Assembly (NCBI GenBank): GCA_025765615.1
Contig: JAIVFJ010000025.1
Location: 377,501-441,500 of the forward strand
Direction: 5' to 3'
Source: Zopfochytrium polystomum
Lineage: Eukaryota; Chytridiomycota; Chytridiomycetes; Chytridiales; Chytridiaceae
Length of the DNA stretch: 64,000 bases
A program made the position numbers and the translations under genes. The notes below the pieces were generated by a model that made no database searches, had not been told where the DNA came from, and saw only the letters and a list, made by a program, of their open reading frames with translations. Within the stretch, counting starts at the first letter, position 1; each line of letters opens with the position of its first letter. This document shows positions 1 through 9,064 of this stretch, piece after piece.

Positions 1-37
1 GTGAAACAAACAAACACGGAGAGAAAAAAATGAACGA

Positions 38-38
<1 letters not shown>

Positions 39-72
<34 letters not shown>
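39..72. repeat. (GA)n microsatellite
   Basis: A run of about 16 GA dinucleotides. Similar GA/CT tracts recur at 12.3, 12.6 and 13.2 kb and are typical of the GC-rich host portion of this window. Confidence 0.95.
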
Positions 73-77
<5 letters not shown>

Positions 78-362
78 CGAACAAAACGAGCAGGCGCCAA
101 GGCGAGTTCAAGAATTGGAAAGGAATCCAAAAGGAAAAGAAAAAAAAAAAAAAAAGAGACAAACAACAACACCAACAACAAAGAACAGCAAGCATAAAAA
201 GAAAGCATAAGGATGGAGACGACGAGTGACCCGCTAGCAGCACCACTCCGCTCTGACGGGGAGAGCGGGAGGGCAGAGGGGGAAGGGTTGTGGGGAAGGC
301 CAATGGGGGGCGACTGGCCGGCCGCGTGTGCCCACAAGCACACACACGCCGCCTTTCCCTTC

Positions 363-1868
363 TTAACCGCCTCCGCCACCGCCGCCGAGGACGACAAGCC
401 GCGCCTGCCGCCGCCGCACAGCCACCCACCACCACCACCGCCCGCCGCCTCCGCTTCCGCCGTCGCCGCCGCTGATGGCGCCGCCGTTCATTTCAATGTA
501 GACCTGGAGGGGCGCAGGTTTCAGCAAGGGGAAAAAGAAACTTAGGGAGAAATCACGAAAAAAGAATATACCGGGACCCCTCGGCCCCCTCCAAAAAAAA
601 AAAGAAAAAAAGAAAAAAAAACTCCACCACTCACCAGCACGAACCCCATCCACAGGACCAGCAGCGCGACCAGTCCGAGCATGATCCAGCCGCCGTACTC
701 TTCCAGCCAGTCCTCGTCCAGCATGTCGTCGCCGCGCGTTGGCGGTGGGACTATAGTGTGTTTTTTTGCGGAGAGAGAGGAACGAGAGAGAGAGAGAGAG
801 AGAGATGGGGAGAGGGAGACGGGAAAGATTGCGGATCAGTGGCCGTGTTTGGTTAAAGCGTCGCCTTTCTCGCAATGATTCAGCCTGTCACCCTGTGCAA
901 AGTAGTGCGCTCTGCGACATTCTTCCACTGCGCACGTACGCACTACACACGCACGCAAAAACACATCCCCCGCTCTCATCATTTTTTTACCATAGACCGG
1001 CGGCGAGTCGGCCAGGTACGGCGGATCGTCCGAGTCCAAAAAGATCTGGTACGGCGGTGGCGGCGGCGACGGCGGCCGGCCGTCCGCCTCCTCCTCGTCC
1101 CCTGACGCACCCGCCGCAGCTCCAGCCCCACCGGACCACCACCACCACCACCGCCGCCGCTGCTGCGACGGCGCGGCCCCCGAGTCGCCAGTGCTGCTGC
1201 TGCTGCTGCTGCTGGATCTGATGCTCGGATGAGGTGGATCCGCGAGGAGCGGCGTCGATTCCGACGGCGGCGGTTGCGGCGAGGAGGCGCGCCGCGACGA
1301 CGACCACCACCACGACGACGAGACGGTGGGATGCGATGCGGTGGAGGAGGAGGAGGAGGAGGAGGACGACGACGCCGGTGGCGGTGGCGGTGGCGGAGGC
1401 GGCGGCTGCGGGGGCAAGTCGGGCGACGGGAAGGCCGTGAGCGACGACGATCGCGCCGGGTGCGGAAGCCACTGCGACGACGACGACGACAACGACGCGC
1501 GGTGTTGCGCGTTACTGGTCGCGGACGGAGGATGCTGCGACGACGGCGGGATCGGCCGCGACCCGCCTCGGCCGGGCAGCGGCGACGACGAGACGGTCTG
1601 GTGGCCCGGCCGCGGTAGGGTCGAGTAGTCTGGCGGCGGGGGCAGCGGGAGGGGACCGTGTGGGGATGATGATGGGGAGGAGGAGGAGGCCGCGGTGGTG
1701 GGGGCTGCGGGACGACGGTGGGACGGCGACCTTGAAGAAGAAGAAGAGGAGGAGGAGGAGGAGGAGGAGGAGGAGGAGGTTGGGGTGGCTAAGGCAAGAG
1801 CGGATCGGAGTGGTGGTGGTGGTGGTGGTGCCATGGCGGCGGCGGATCTAGGGAGCGATTGCGGCGAT

Positions 1869-1908
<40 letters not shown>

Positions 1909-2044
1909 ACGATGAAGATGATGATGGTGGGGGGGGGCGGAGGCGGGTTTGACGGGGAAGACCAGAGTGGGTGGTGGTGGACGGCGGCGGCGATGAGGGC
2001 GACGAGGACGTCGTCGGCGGCGCCGCTGGCGTAGTCGTAGTCAT
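363..2044 (-). CDS. Ser/Pro-rich single-pass membrane protein, three exons
   Basis: I do not recognise the family. Three exons can be joined on the minus strand: 2044..991, 750..635 and 503..363. The donors are TATG|GTAAAA and CTG|GTGAGT and the acceptors CTATAG| and CTCCAG|. The phases agree and give about 436 residues. The start chosen begins MTTTTPAAPP and is the first ATG before a long low-complexity region rich in Ser and Pro (residues ~1-330). Next comes a proline-rich PPPPYQIF segment and acidic DSDDPPYLADSPPVY. Exon 2 carries an acidic DMLDEDWLEEYGG stretch followed by one hydrophobic helix (WIMLGLVALLVLWMGFVLV), and exon 3 is a Gly/Arg-rich tail. The topology suggests a long exposed Ser/Pro domain, one membrane helix and a short tail. 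Much of the length is encoded by trinucleotide repeats, so length polymorphism is likely. Exon joins are inferred from splice consensus and reading frame only. Confidence 0.55.
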
Positions 2045-2431
2045 TGATTGATTGCCCTGAAGCGACCGCAGATCGCCACTGGCGCAAACCAGACGAGGAA
2101 GAAGAAACAAGAGAAAGGCCGAGAGACAGAGAGCCAGACACGGAGGCAGAGAGAAAGAGAGGACAGAGACCAAGAGAGAGAGACGGAGAGAAAGAGACAG
2201 AGACAGAGGAGGAGTCCGTGTGTGCGTGTGGGGTGAGAGACCAAGACAGAGGAGGGAGGCGTGGTTGCAATTGATGGAGAAAGTTGCGACATGTTGGAGA
2301 GGAGAGAGAGAGAGTTTGTGTGTGTGGGTGTGGGTGTGTGGGTGTGATGGACAACAGAGAGATAGAAGGCAAGGTCGGGGAGACAGACGACGCGAGAGAG
2401 ACAAACCGGCCGGCGCGTGCACCACACTCAC

Positions 2432-2469
<38 letters not shown>

Positions 2470-2540
2470 CGCCGGCATGCACAATCCTATAAAGCGCAAT
2501 GCAAGCCGCAACCCTCGTTGCTGTGCAGTGTAAATACTTC
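2045..2540. other. 5' flank of the membrane-protein gene; purine/pyrimidine repeats
   Basis: This is a GA-rich (CT-rich on the gene strand) upstream region. It contains GAGACAGA-type tracts at 2100-2210, a GTGTGGGTGTG tract near 2320-2345 and (CAGA)n at 2432-2470. It could be the promoter and 5' UTR of the minus-strand gene. Open frames here are low-complexity artefacts. Confidence 0.5.
2432..2470. repeat. (CAGA)n microsatellite
   Basis: About nine uninterrupted CAGA units. Confidence 0.95.
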
Positions 2541-2892
2541 CACATGCAGTCTGCTTATTTTTTAAATATTTTGGGTTTTTGCAGTGAACAGTTTTTCGAA
2601 ATCAGGCAATCGTTGGTGGATTTTTTAGTGTGCATACACTAAAAATTTTGGTGTTGAGATTGCTGCGCCAATTGACTATCTCAAAAGTGGAGGAACTTGA
2701 GAGCCTTCTGTTTTGAAGCTTACTTCCTACACCTATGGGGTTTGTCCTTCCTGAAAGGCAAAAGACTTGACACTGTTTTTGTTTGGTTCCCCAAATAATG
2801 TTTGAACCAAAAAAAAAAGGAGAAAAGAGTGGCTGACTGCTGTCCTCTTCTCCACCGAGCAAATTGGTCATTTGTCTAACCTGCATCCATGT

Positions 2893-3201
2893 TGTCAGGA
2901 ACAGGGCAGGACAGGACAAGGCAGACAAGGAACTGAGAGGAGTGATGATTGTATTGGAAACAATAATTCACTTGAGGGATGGGACAGGTCCCCCATCCCC
3001 CTTTTATACCTTTTGAGAGTGTTCCTTGTCAAGACTCCAAGAAAGTTCCAGAAAGAGCAATTAGTAATGCAATGATACCAATGATACCAATGACAACAAG
3101 ACAAGTCAGGAAAGCAAAGAAGGTTCCAGAAGGTTCCACAAGGTTCCATGAAGGAATGTTCTAGAAGGTTCCAGAAGGTTTCCAGAGGGTGATTCATAAC
3201 A
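2893..3201 (-). repeat. 3' LTR of A1
   Basis: Downstream LTR of A1. It is 309 bp, begins TGTTATGAATC on the element strand and ends TTCCTGACA. It contains GAAnnTTC arrays and a TATAAAAG box. Confidence 0.95.
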
Positions 3202-6200
3202 TCATCTCCCCCTTTTAGGCCTCTTCTGCAACTTGGTGGGGTACCTGGTCTTGAACTCGAGCAGAAGGTCTTGGCAGTGAGTGAGGTTTGACTCAGGCTC
3301 CCAGGTGTTGTCAGCATCTGAGTAACCTTTCCACTTAACAAGGAACTTCAGTGTTCTTCCAAACCACTTGGCATCCAAGATTTGTTCAACCTCAAATTCC
3401 TCTTCACCTTCTACCTCAACTGGAGGAGGAGGAGGAACAACTCTGCCTGGAATGGAATTGGCCACAAACTTCTCTAAAAGGCTGACATGGAAAACTGGGT
3501 GGATCTTCATGGATGCAGGGAGATCCAGCTTGAAGGTGACTGGATTGATTTGCTCCAAGATCTTGAAAGGACCCAACTTGAGGTTGTCTAGCTTGGGACT
3601 TGGTCTTTTGGTCTGCAAGTTCTTCCTCAGAAGCCAAACTTGCTGACCCACAGCAAGGTCATGGTCCATTCTGTGAGTGTTGGCAAATCTTGAGGCATCT
3701 TCTTGGGCTTGCTTCAGGGTGGAGTCCAGGAAGGTGCTGATGATCTTGAGCTTATGTAAGTGTGAAGCCGCAGCAGGAGCTTGGACATTGGATAGGGTCT
3801 CTTGTCCCAGAAGATCTCCTCTTGGATTGAAGCCATAGGTTGCAAAGAAAGGAGATAGCTGGGTGCTTGAGTGGAGAGAATTGTTGAGAGCAAATTCTGC
3901 CAGTGGAAGGAGGGTGGGCCAATCATCCTGTTGATAGCTGACATAGCACCTCAAATACTGCTCCAGAGTCTGGTTTGTTCTTTCTGTTTGTCCATCAGTC
4001 TGAGGGTGATAAGCAGTTGACAGTTGAGACTTGATTCCAAGGGCTGCTGTGAGTGCTTTCCAAAATTGAGATCTGAACTGTGGTCCTCTGTCACTGACGA
4101 TTGACTGAGGCAGCCCATGGAGCCTGAATATGTGCTGCAAAAACAGGTCTGCTGTTCCTTGTGCATCTATATTCTCAGTGCAGGGGATGAAATGGGCCAA
4201 CTTTGTCCTTCTGCAGATGACAACAAGGATAGAGTCAAATCCATGGGATGGGGGCAGTTTCACAATGAAGTCCATGGATATTGATGACCAAGGGCTGATG
4301 GCAATTGGGAGGGGCTCCAGAAGTCCATAGGGCTTGTGTCTGCTGGATTTGTTTCTTTGACAGGTTTCACAGCTGCTGACATAGTTCTTGATGTACTTCC
4401 TCATGCCTGGCCAGTAGAAGTCTCTGGAAACAAGCTCATATGTCTTGTGCTCTCCTGGGTGTCCAGCTGTTGCTGCATCATGCCTTGTCTTGAGTATCTC
4501 AAGTTTTTCCTCTTCTTGGCTGATTTGAATCTTGTGAGGCTTGGGGTCCTTGGAAATAGCATGGGCCCACACACTGTCAGGAAGCAATGAAAGGTGTGTC
4601 TTGGATGGTGGGGTGAAACCATCTCCCCCTTCAGGTGCAAGGTCTGTTCTTCTTGACAGGGCATCAGCCACAGTGTTAAGGTGGCCAGGAGAATAGCACA
4701 GCTTAAAGTCATACTCAGAGAGCAGTTCAGCCCACCTGGCATGCCTCTGCTTGAGCAACCTCCTTGCCCTGAAGAAGGTGAGGTTCTTGTGATCAGAATA
4801 GACAGAGATGCCTTTAGAACCAGCCAAGTAGTGTCTCCAGAATTTGAATGCTTCCACAATTGCAAGCAACTCCTTGTCATGGACTGTGTAGTTACACTCA
4901 GCACTGTTCAGCTTCCTGGAGTAATATGCCACTGGATGCAGAGGAGCAGAGGGGTCCTGAGAGCTTGGCTGGGACAGAACAGCGCCAAGGGCATAGTCTG
5001 AGGCATCAGTTTCCAAGGTGAAGGGAAGCAAGGGATCCACATGCTTAAGGAGTGGTGCACTTGTGGTTGCTGTCTTAAGAGCTAGCCAGGCTTGCTCTGC
5101 TGCTGGGGTCCATTCAAACTTGGTGGTCTTCTTGGTGAGATCAGTGAGAGGCTTGGCTATGGCAGAATAGTTGGCAATGAAGGTTCTGTAGAAGTTGCAA
5201 AATCCAAGGAAGCTTTGAACATCCTTGATGGAATTTGGAGCCTTCCATTCAAGAATAGTTTGGATCTTGTCTGGTGCCATGGAGATCCCTGTGTCAGACA
5301 CAATGAACCCCAAAAACTCAATGGAGGTCTTGTGGAATTCACACTTCTCCAGCTTTGCATAGAGGTGATGCTGTCTGAGTCTCTCCAAGACAGTCTTGAC
5401 ATGTCCCATATGGCTTGCAGTGTCAGATGAAAATACCAGGATATCATCCAGGTAGACAATGACAAAAAGGTCCAGAATATCCCTGAAGATGTCATTCATC
5501 ATGCCTTGGAAAATAGCTGGAGCATTGGTAAGTCCAAAGGGCATGACCAAGTACTCAAAGTGACCGTATTTGCATCTGAAGGCAGTCTTCCATTGATCCT
5601 GGGGCTTAATTCTGACCAAATTGTAGGCACCTCTGAGGTCAATCTTGGAAAATATCCTTGCATGGCTCAGTTTGTCCAGTAATTCAGAGATGAGAGGCAG
5701 TGGATAGCGGTTCTTGACTGTCATCTCATTGAGATCTCTGTAGTCCACACAGGGTCTCAGTCCCCCATCCTTCTTCTTGACAAAAAAGATGGGAGCTCCA
5801 GCTGGTGACTTGGAAGGTTGGATGAATCCCTTGTTCAGCATTTCTTCAATGTATTCTTGGAGGGCCTTGGCTTCTGGTGGAGAGAGGTGGTACAGTGGCT
5901 TGAAAGGTGGGCTGCAAGTTTCATCCTTGAGTGGGATTTCACAGTCATAAGGCCTCTGAGCTGGTAGCAGGTCTGCCTTGGTCTTGGAAAACACATCAGC
6001 ATAAGGGAGATATTCTTTTGGCAGCTTGGATGCCAGCAAAAGGTCTGATGGGTCCAGGTTGTTGTGCTCCTCAGCAGTGGGGCTTGAATTCTTGACTGGG
6101 AACTGTGATTCTTGAATCTTTGACTGAGAGTTCTGTTCTTGGCAAAGACTGTGAGCTATGGAACTTGAATCTTGAATGTGGACTGTGAACTGTGGTACTT

Positions 6201-6921
6201 GAATCTTTGACTGTGGGTTCTGTGAACAAGAGTCATGGCCATGACTGTGAGCTCTATGAGCTCTACTTGAATCTTGACTGTGAACTGTGAACTGTGGAAC
6301 TTGAGTCTTGGCTGGCTGTGAATCTTGAATCAAGGGCTTGAGAGCATGAGACTTGGGGGCTTGACTTGAGTTTTGGGTGACTGTTCCGATTGGTGGAGGT
6401 TGGACTTGACCAGTGACCCAATCAATGGCAGGGTTCTGGGCTTGCAGCCATGGTAATCCCAGGATGACAGAGAATGTGGGTGAGCCAAGATCCAATACTT
6501 CCAGATTGACCATGGATGGTGGAAAGTCTTGGATGTGGAGGTTTAGCTTGGTTTCATGGCTGATTTCCTTGAACAGAGCATGATTGGCAAAGTGGACCTT
6601 GAGGGGTGTGGATTTCTTGATCGTAGGAATGGCACAAGACTTGGCAAGGGTGGCATCAATGATGTTGCAGGATGATCCAGAGTCTATAAGGGCCTTGGTT
6701 GTGATGGTTGACTTGAGTGAGAGTTGAATCTTGACATCCATGGTGAGTTGGTGGGGCTTGGAATCTGAGGTGTTTGTGGTGCTGGTGGTGGTGATGAAAC
6801 AGGGGCAGCTTGGAGGAGGGTCCAGGGAATTGCCCCTCAGTGAGCCTGGACCTGGGAGTTTGGGTGCTTCTTCCTTGGGCAGTCCTTGACAGCATGCTCC
6901 TTGGAGCCACAGTAAAAACAC
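3202..6921 (-). CDS. pol: A1 Pol polyprotein: protease, reverse transcriptase, RNase H, integrase, chromodomain
   Basis: This open frame of about 1,239 codons overlaps the end of gag by about 85 bases in the -1 frame. The first in-frame ATG with good context (ACCATGG) lies near 6741, after the gag stop. Pol could therefore be made by -1 frameshifting in the overlap or by re-initiation. Domains in order: retropepsin with ALIDSGSSCN (~residue 80); reverse transcriptase with the YLDD box (IVYLDDILVFS, ~490); RNase H beginning TLETDASDYALGAVL; integrase with an HHCC zinc module (HPGEH...CETC) and catalytic Asp/Asp/Glu in SMDFIV, VSDRGPQF and GQTERTNQ; and a C-terminal chromodomain (VEQILDAKWF...LVKWKGY). 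The TGA stop touches the LTR. The chromodomain suggests targeting to histone-marked chromatin. All catalytic motifs are present, so the protein is probably functional. Confidence 0.95.
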   Translation of the reverse strand: MFLLWLQGACCQGLPKEEAPKLPGPGSLRGNSLDPPPSCPCFITTTSTTNTSDSKPHQLTMDVKIQLSLKSTITTKALIDSGSSCNIIDATLAKSCAIPTIKKSTPLKVHFANHALFKEISHETKLNLHIQDFPPSMVNLEVLDLGSPTFSVILGLPWLQAQNPAIDWVTGQVQPPPIGTVTQNSSQAPKSHALKPLIQDSQPAKTQVPQFTVHSQDSSRAHRAHSHGHDSCSQNPQSKIQVPQFTVHIQDSSSIAHSLCQEQNSQSKIQESQFPVKNSSPTAEEHNNLDPSDLLLASKLPKEYLPYADVFSKTKADLLPAQRPYDCEIPLKDETCSPPFKPLYHLSPPEAKALQEYIEEMLNKGFIQPSKSPAGAPIFFVKKKDGGLRPCVDYRDLNEMTVKNRYPLPLISELLDKLSHARIFSKIDLRGAYNLVRIKPQDQWKTAFRCKYGHFEYLVMPFGLTNAPAIFQGMMNDIFRDILDLFVIVYLDDILVFSSDTASHMGHVKTVLERLRQHHLYAKLEKCEFHKTSIEFLGFIVSDTGISMAPDKIQTILEWKAPNSIKDVQSFLGFCNFYRTFIANYSAIAKPLTDLTKKTTKFEWTPAAEQAWLALKTATTSAPLLKHVDPLLPFTLETDASDYALGAVLSQPSSQDPSAPLHPVAYYSRKLNSAECNYTVHDKELLAIVEAFKFWRHYLAGSKGISVYSDHKNLTFFRARRLLKQRHARWAELLSEYDFKLCYSPGHLNTVADALSRRTDLAPEGGDGFTPPSKTHLSLLPDSVWAHAISKDPKPHKIQISQEEEKLEILKTRHDAATAGHPGEHKTYELVSRDFYWPGMRKYIKNYVSSCETCQRNKSSRHKPYGLLEPLPIAISPWSSISMDFIVKLPPSHGFDSILVVICRRTKLAHFIPCTENIDAQGTADLFLQHIFRLHGLPQSIVSDRGPQFRSQFWKALTAALGIKSQLSTAYHPQTDGQTERTNQTLEQYLRCYVSYQQDDWPTLLPLAEFALNNSLHSSTQLSPFFATYGFNPRGDLLGQETLSNVQAPAAASHLHKLKIISTFLDSTLKQAQEDASRFANTHRMDHDLAVGQQVWLLRKNLQTKRPSPKLDNLKLGPFKILEQINPVTFKLDLPASMKIHPVFHVSLLEKFVANSIPGRVVPPPPPVEVEGEEEFEVEQILDAKWFGRTLKFLVKWKGYSDADNTWEPESNLTHCQDLLLEFKTRYPTKLQKRPKRGR

Positions 6922-7760
6922 AGTCCCTGCTGGGCCCTCCTTGCTTTCTCCTCTTGGCTCAGAGGACCCTTAGGAAGTGTCTCAACTGCATCCACTTGCA
7001 TGGGTTCAGGAACTGTAAGAGCTTGAGGAACTGGGGTAGGTCTTGATGTAGTTCCTACTTGTCTTTGCTTCAGCCTCTTGGAGTAGAGTCTGTTGTCAAT
7101 CTTGATGGCAAGGAGAATGTACTCTTCCAAGGTCTCAGGGATGTGCAGAGACTGGGAGAGCATGTCTTGGATAGACTCATGGAGACCATCATGGTACAGC
7201 TCCATCAGAGCTGCATCATTGTATCCAGAGTCTCTGGCTAGTTGCTTGAATTGGTTGGTGTAGGCCACACAAGATTGCTTTCCTTGCTTGATATGCTTGA
7301 GCTTGGATCTTGCTGTCCAAGATGCGTAGGGGTCACCAAAGGTAGCTTCCAGCCCCTCCCAGAGCTCTTGCAGGGTGGTGGGTGTGCTTGGGAGAGATCT
7401 GTACCATGATTGAGCTTGACCAGACAGGAGGGTGCTTGTGAAAAGAACCTTGACTTGCTCACTGGGAAATCTTGAAGGTTGGAGAAGGATGACATTCTCC
7501 ACAGTGGCCATGAAGTTCCTAAGGTCTTTGGCCAGCCCAGTGAACTTGTCAGGGCTGGGAACCTTGGGCTCTCTTGCTTGGTTGGCTTGAGGCAGGGGAA
7601 GAGCTTGATGTTCTTGTTGGTGAAGTTGTTGTTGAAGCTGGTGCTGCTGGTGAAGGACTTGTTCTTGAAGTTGGTGTGTCTGTCTTGAGAGGGCTTGTAA
7701 TTGGTCCATCAAGGCTTGGAAGGCAGTTGCATCAGGGAAGGTGTTGTTTGGGTCAGACAT
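6837..7760 (-). CDS. gag: A1 Gag capsid/nucleocapsid protein
   Basis: The protein has 307 residues, starting MSDPNNTFPDATAFQ about 40 bases inside the 5' LTR. An N-terminal glutamine-rich coiled segment (~15-55) is followed by a retrotransposon gag capsid core (~70-240; for example RNFMATVENV and WTARSKLKHIKQGKQ). Near the C-terminus is one CCHC zinc knuckle, CFYCGSKEHAVKDC, spacing CX2CX4HX4C. It forms the particle shell and packages element RNA. The same start and leader occur in the other A copies, which supports the start chosen. Confidence 0.93.
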   Translation of the reverse strand: MSDPNNTFPDATAFQALMDQLQALSRQTHQLQEQVLHQQHQLQQQLHQQEHQALPLPQANQAREPKVPSPDKFTGLAKDLRNFMATVENVILLQPSRFPSEQVKVLFTSTLLSGQAQSWYRSLPSTPTTLQELWEGLEATFGDPYASWTARSKLKHIKQGKQSCVAYTNQFKQLARDSGYNDAALMELYHDGLHESIQDMLSQSLHIPETLEEYILLAIKIDNRLYSKRLKQRQVGTTSRPTPVPQALTVPEPMQVDAVETLPKGPLSQEEKARRAQQGLCFYCGSKEHAVKDCPRKKHPNSQVQAH

Positions 7761-7787
7761 GATGGCAGAGAGTAGTGGGAGAGGGTG

Positions 7788-7798
7788 AAGTGAATTAT
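7788..7798 (-). promoter_or_regulatory. A1 primer-binding site of self-priming type
   Basis: Two bases inside the 5' LTR the element reads ATAATTCACTT instead of a TGG-initiated, tRNA-complementary site. This 11-mer is the exact reverse complement of AAGTGAATTAT, which sits 35 bases after the first T of the TATAAAAG box (7909-7916), where the transcript should begin. Tf1 of fission yeast primes with the first 11 bases of its own RNA in this way. Confidence 0.75.
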
Positions 7799-7800
7799 GA

Positions 7801-8109
7801 TGTCAGGAACAGGGCAGGACAGGACAAGGCAGACAAGGAACTGAGAGGAGTGATGATTGTATTGGAAACAATAATTCACTTGAGGGATGGGACAGGTCCC
7901 CCATCCCCCTTTTATACCTTTTGAGAGTGTTCCTTGTCAAGACTCCAAGAAAGTTCCAGAAAGAGCAATTAGTAATGCAATGATACCAATGATACCAATG
8001 ACAACAAGACAAGTCAGGAAAGCAAAGAAGGTTCCAGAAGGTTCCACAAGGTTCCATGAAGGAATGTTCTAGAAGGTTCCAGAAGGTTTCCAGAGGGTGA
8101 TTCATAACA
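7801..8109 (-). repeat. 5' LTR of A1, with promoter
   Basis: This 309-bp LTR contains TATAAAAG at 7909-7916 (minus strand). Upstream in U3 is a cluster of GAA/TTC inverted pentamers (8024-8095) matching the heat-shock element consensus. The predicted transcript 5' end is near 7881. Confidence 0.9.
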
Positions 8110-8110
8110 C

Positions 8111-8416
8111 ATGTATGTCCTTTTCTATGGGTTCAGGGCTGGTGTTGGAACTTGGGGGGTGTTGAGATTTGAGCCTAGGAAGCCAGCTTCCTATGTGGAC
8201 AGTGGCCTTGTCGCTGCCGCCGATGCGACTTACACTAAGTCAGGTAAGCCGAAAGGCCTAATCTGAATCCAACGAAAAGAGTTAGGTGAAGACGGCAGTG
8301 ATTCTAGCTTTGCTTTCCTTGGCTTCGCCGTCGAGGACAATGCAATTAGAATCACACTCAATGAGTTCAGAGAAATGTTGAACTTGGGCAGCTCACAGCA
8401 GCCCCAGGTCACCTGA
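8111..8416 (+). CDS. Candidate small two-exon gene at the A1 insertion edge
   Basis: No family recognised. ATG at 8111 lies inside the target duplication of A1 and opens MYVLFYGFRAGVGTWG. A 42-base intron (8244-8285, GTAAGC...TTAG) can be removed in phase, joining ...TYTKSG to EDGSDSSFAFLGFAVEDN and ending QPQVT at a TGA (8414-8416), for a total of about 87 residues. The composition looks coding on both sides of the intron and the frame is kept. An in-frame TAA precedes the ATG in the reconstructed empty site, so either this is the true start or an upstream exon was separated by the retrotransposon. It could also be the 3' end of an older element. Confidence 0.3.
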
Positions 8417-8446
8417 CTTTGTCTGAACCAATGTTGAACCAGGGAC

Positions 8447-8695
8447 TGGTTGATTTGAAATGCCCCTGATGAATTTAAATCATCTTTCCTCTGTGGGAAG
8501 ACTGGTCACTGCACACAGACCTCTGGACATACTTGGTTGATTTGAAATGCTCCTGAAATTCCAAATCATTTTCCCTCTCTGTGGGGAGACCAGTTGCTTG
8601 CACACTGGGCTCCACACAGAGCTTGGTTGATTTGAAATGCTCTGAATATTTCAAATCACACTCCCTCTGTGGGAAGGGGTTTACAACACCTCCCC
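8447..8695. repeat. Three degenerate ~90-bp tandem repeats
   Basis: Three units each begin TTGGTTGATTTGAAATGC (near 8447, 8541 and 8622). Each continues to an ATTT(C)AAATCA-type inverted piece and a CTCTGTGGG(A/G)AG motif. They end about 75 bases before a TATAAAT box at 8776, so they could be upstream regulatory repeats of a promoter or part of an unrecognised LTR. Confidence 0.7.
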
Positions 8696-8775
8696 AGAGC
8701 AAAGTCCTGTCTGAAGCAGTTTGCAACGTGTTCGGATAGGCAAAACAGGAAAACTGGTCAACCTCCCTGCAGGAG

Positions 8776-9064
8776 TATAAATTGGGCAGAGTTTTCTTCT
8801 TGAAAAAAAGGCACTCTCACTCCAATTTGCCAGTCCCTGTCTAAAACAAGCTCTCTTTACCCACTTGCCCTTGGTCGCTTGCTACACTTGCTCCCTTGTA
8901 CAAGTTCTTGATTCAAGCCTCAGTTCCTCGACCCTTCAAACTGCTTGTGACGCTGCCTCCACACACAACATCGCCTTCTACACTGGCTCTTCAACAGGGG
9001 GTGTGGAACAACAGAATTCGAGGAGGGAACTAATTGTGAACACCTGGCTACAAATGCACAAATT
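8776..9064 (+). other. Putative promoter plus broken open frame interrupted by repeat C1
   Basis: TATAAATT at 8776 is followed by CT-rich leader sequence and an open frame that reads IAFYTGSSTGGVEQQNSRRE and continues to MHKF at the C1 junction. Removing C1 with one copy of its CAAATT duplication keeps the frame open as ...MHKFCFDDDLITSL and then a stop. This suggests a pre-existing short exon split by the insertion. No ATG with good context was identified, so coding status is uncertain. Confidence 0.3.

Larger units (their letters stand above)
2893..8109 (-). mobile_element. Full-length Ty3/gypsy chromovirus, copy A1
   Basis: A complete LTR retrotransposon on the minus strand. LTRs lie at 2893-3201 and 7801-8109 (309 bp each, TG...CA) and read as identical by eye. 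The flanking duplication CATGT occurs at 2888-2892 and 8110-8114. Gag and pol are both open. A polypurine tract (AAAAGGGGGAGATGA on the element strand) abuts the 3' LTR at 3202-3216. The domain order PR-RT-RNase H-IN-chromodomain identifies a chromovirus. Intact frames plus near-identical LTRs point to recent insertion, so this is the best candidate for an active master copy in the window. Confidence 0.97.

Noticed and set aside
836..2545. A 569-codon continuous minus-strand frame extended past the splice site and upstream into CT/TCTG repeats
   Set aside because: Only 991-2044 fits a spliced gene. The parts before 2044 and after 991 are translations of microsatellite and intron sequence.
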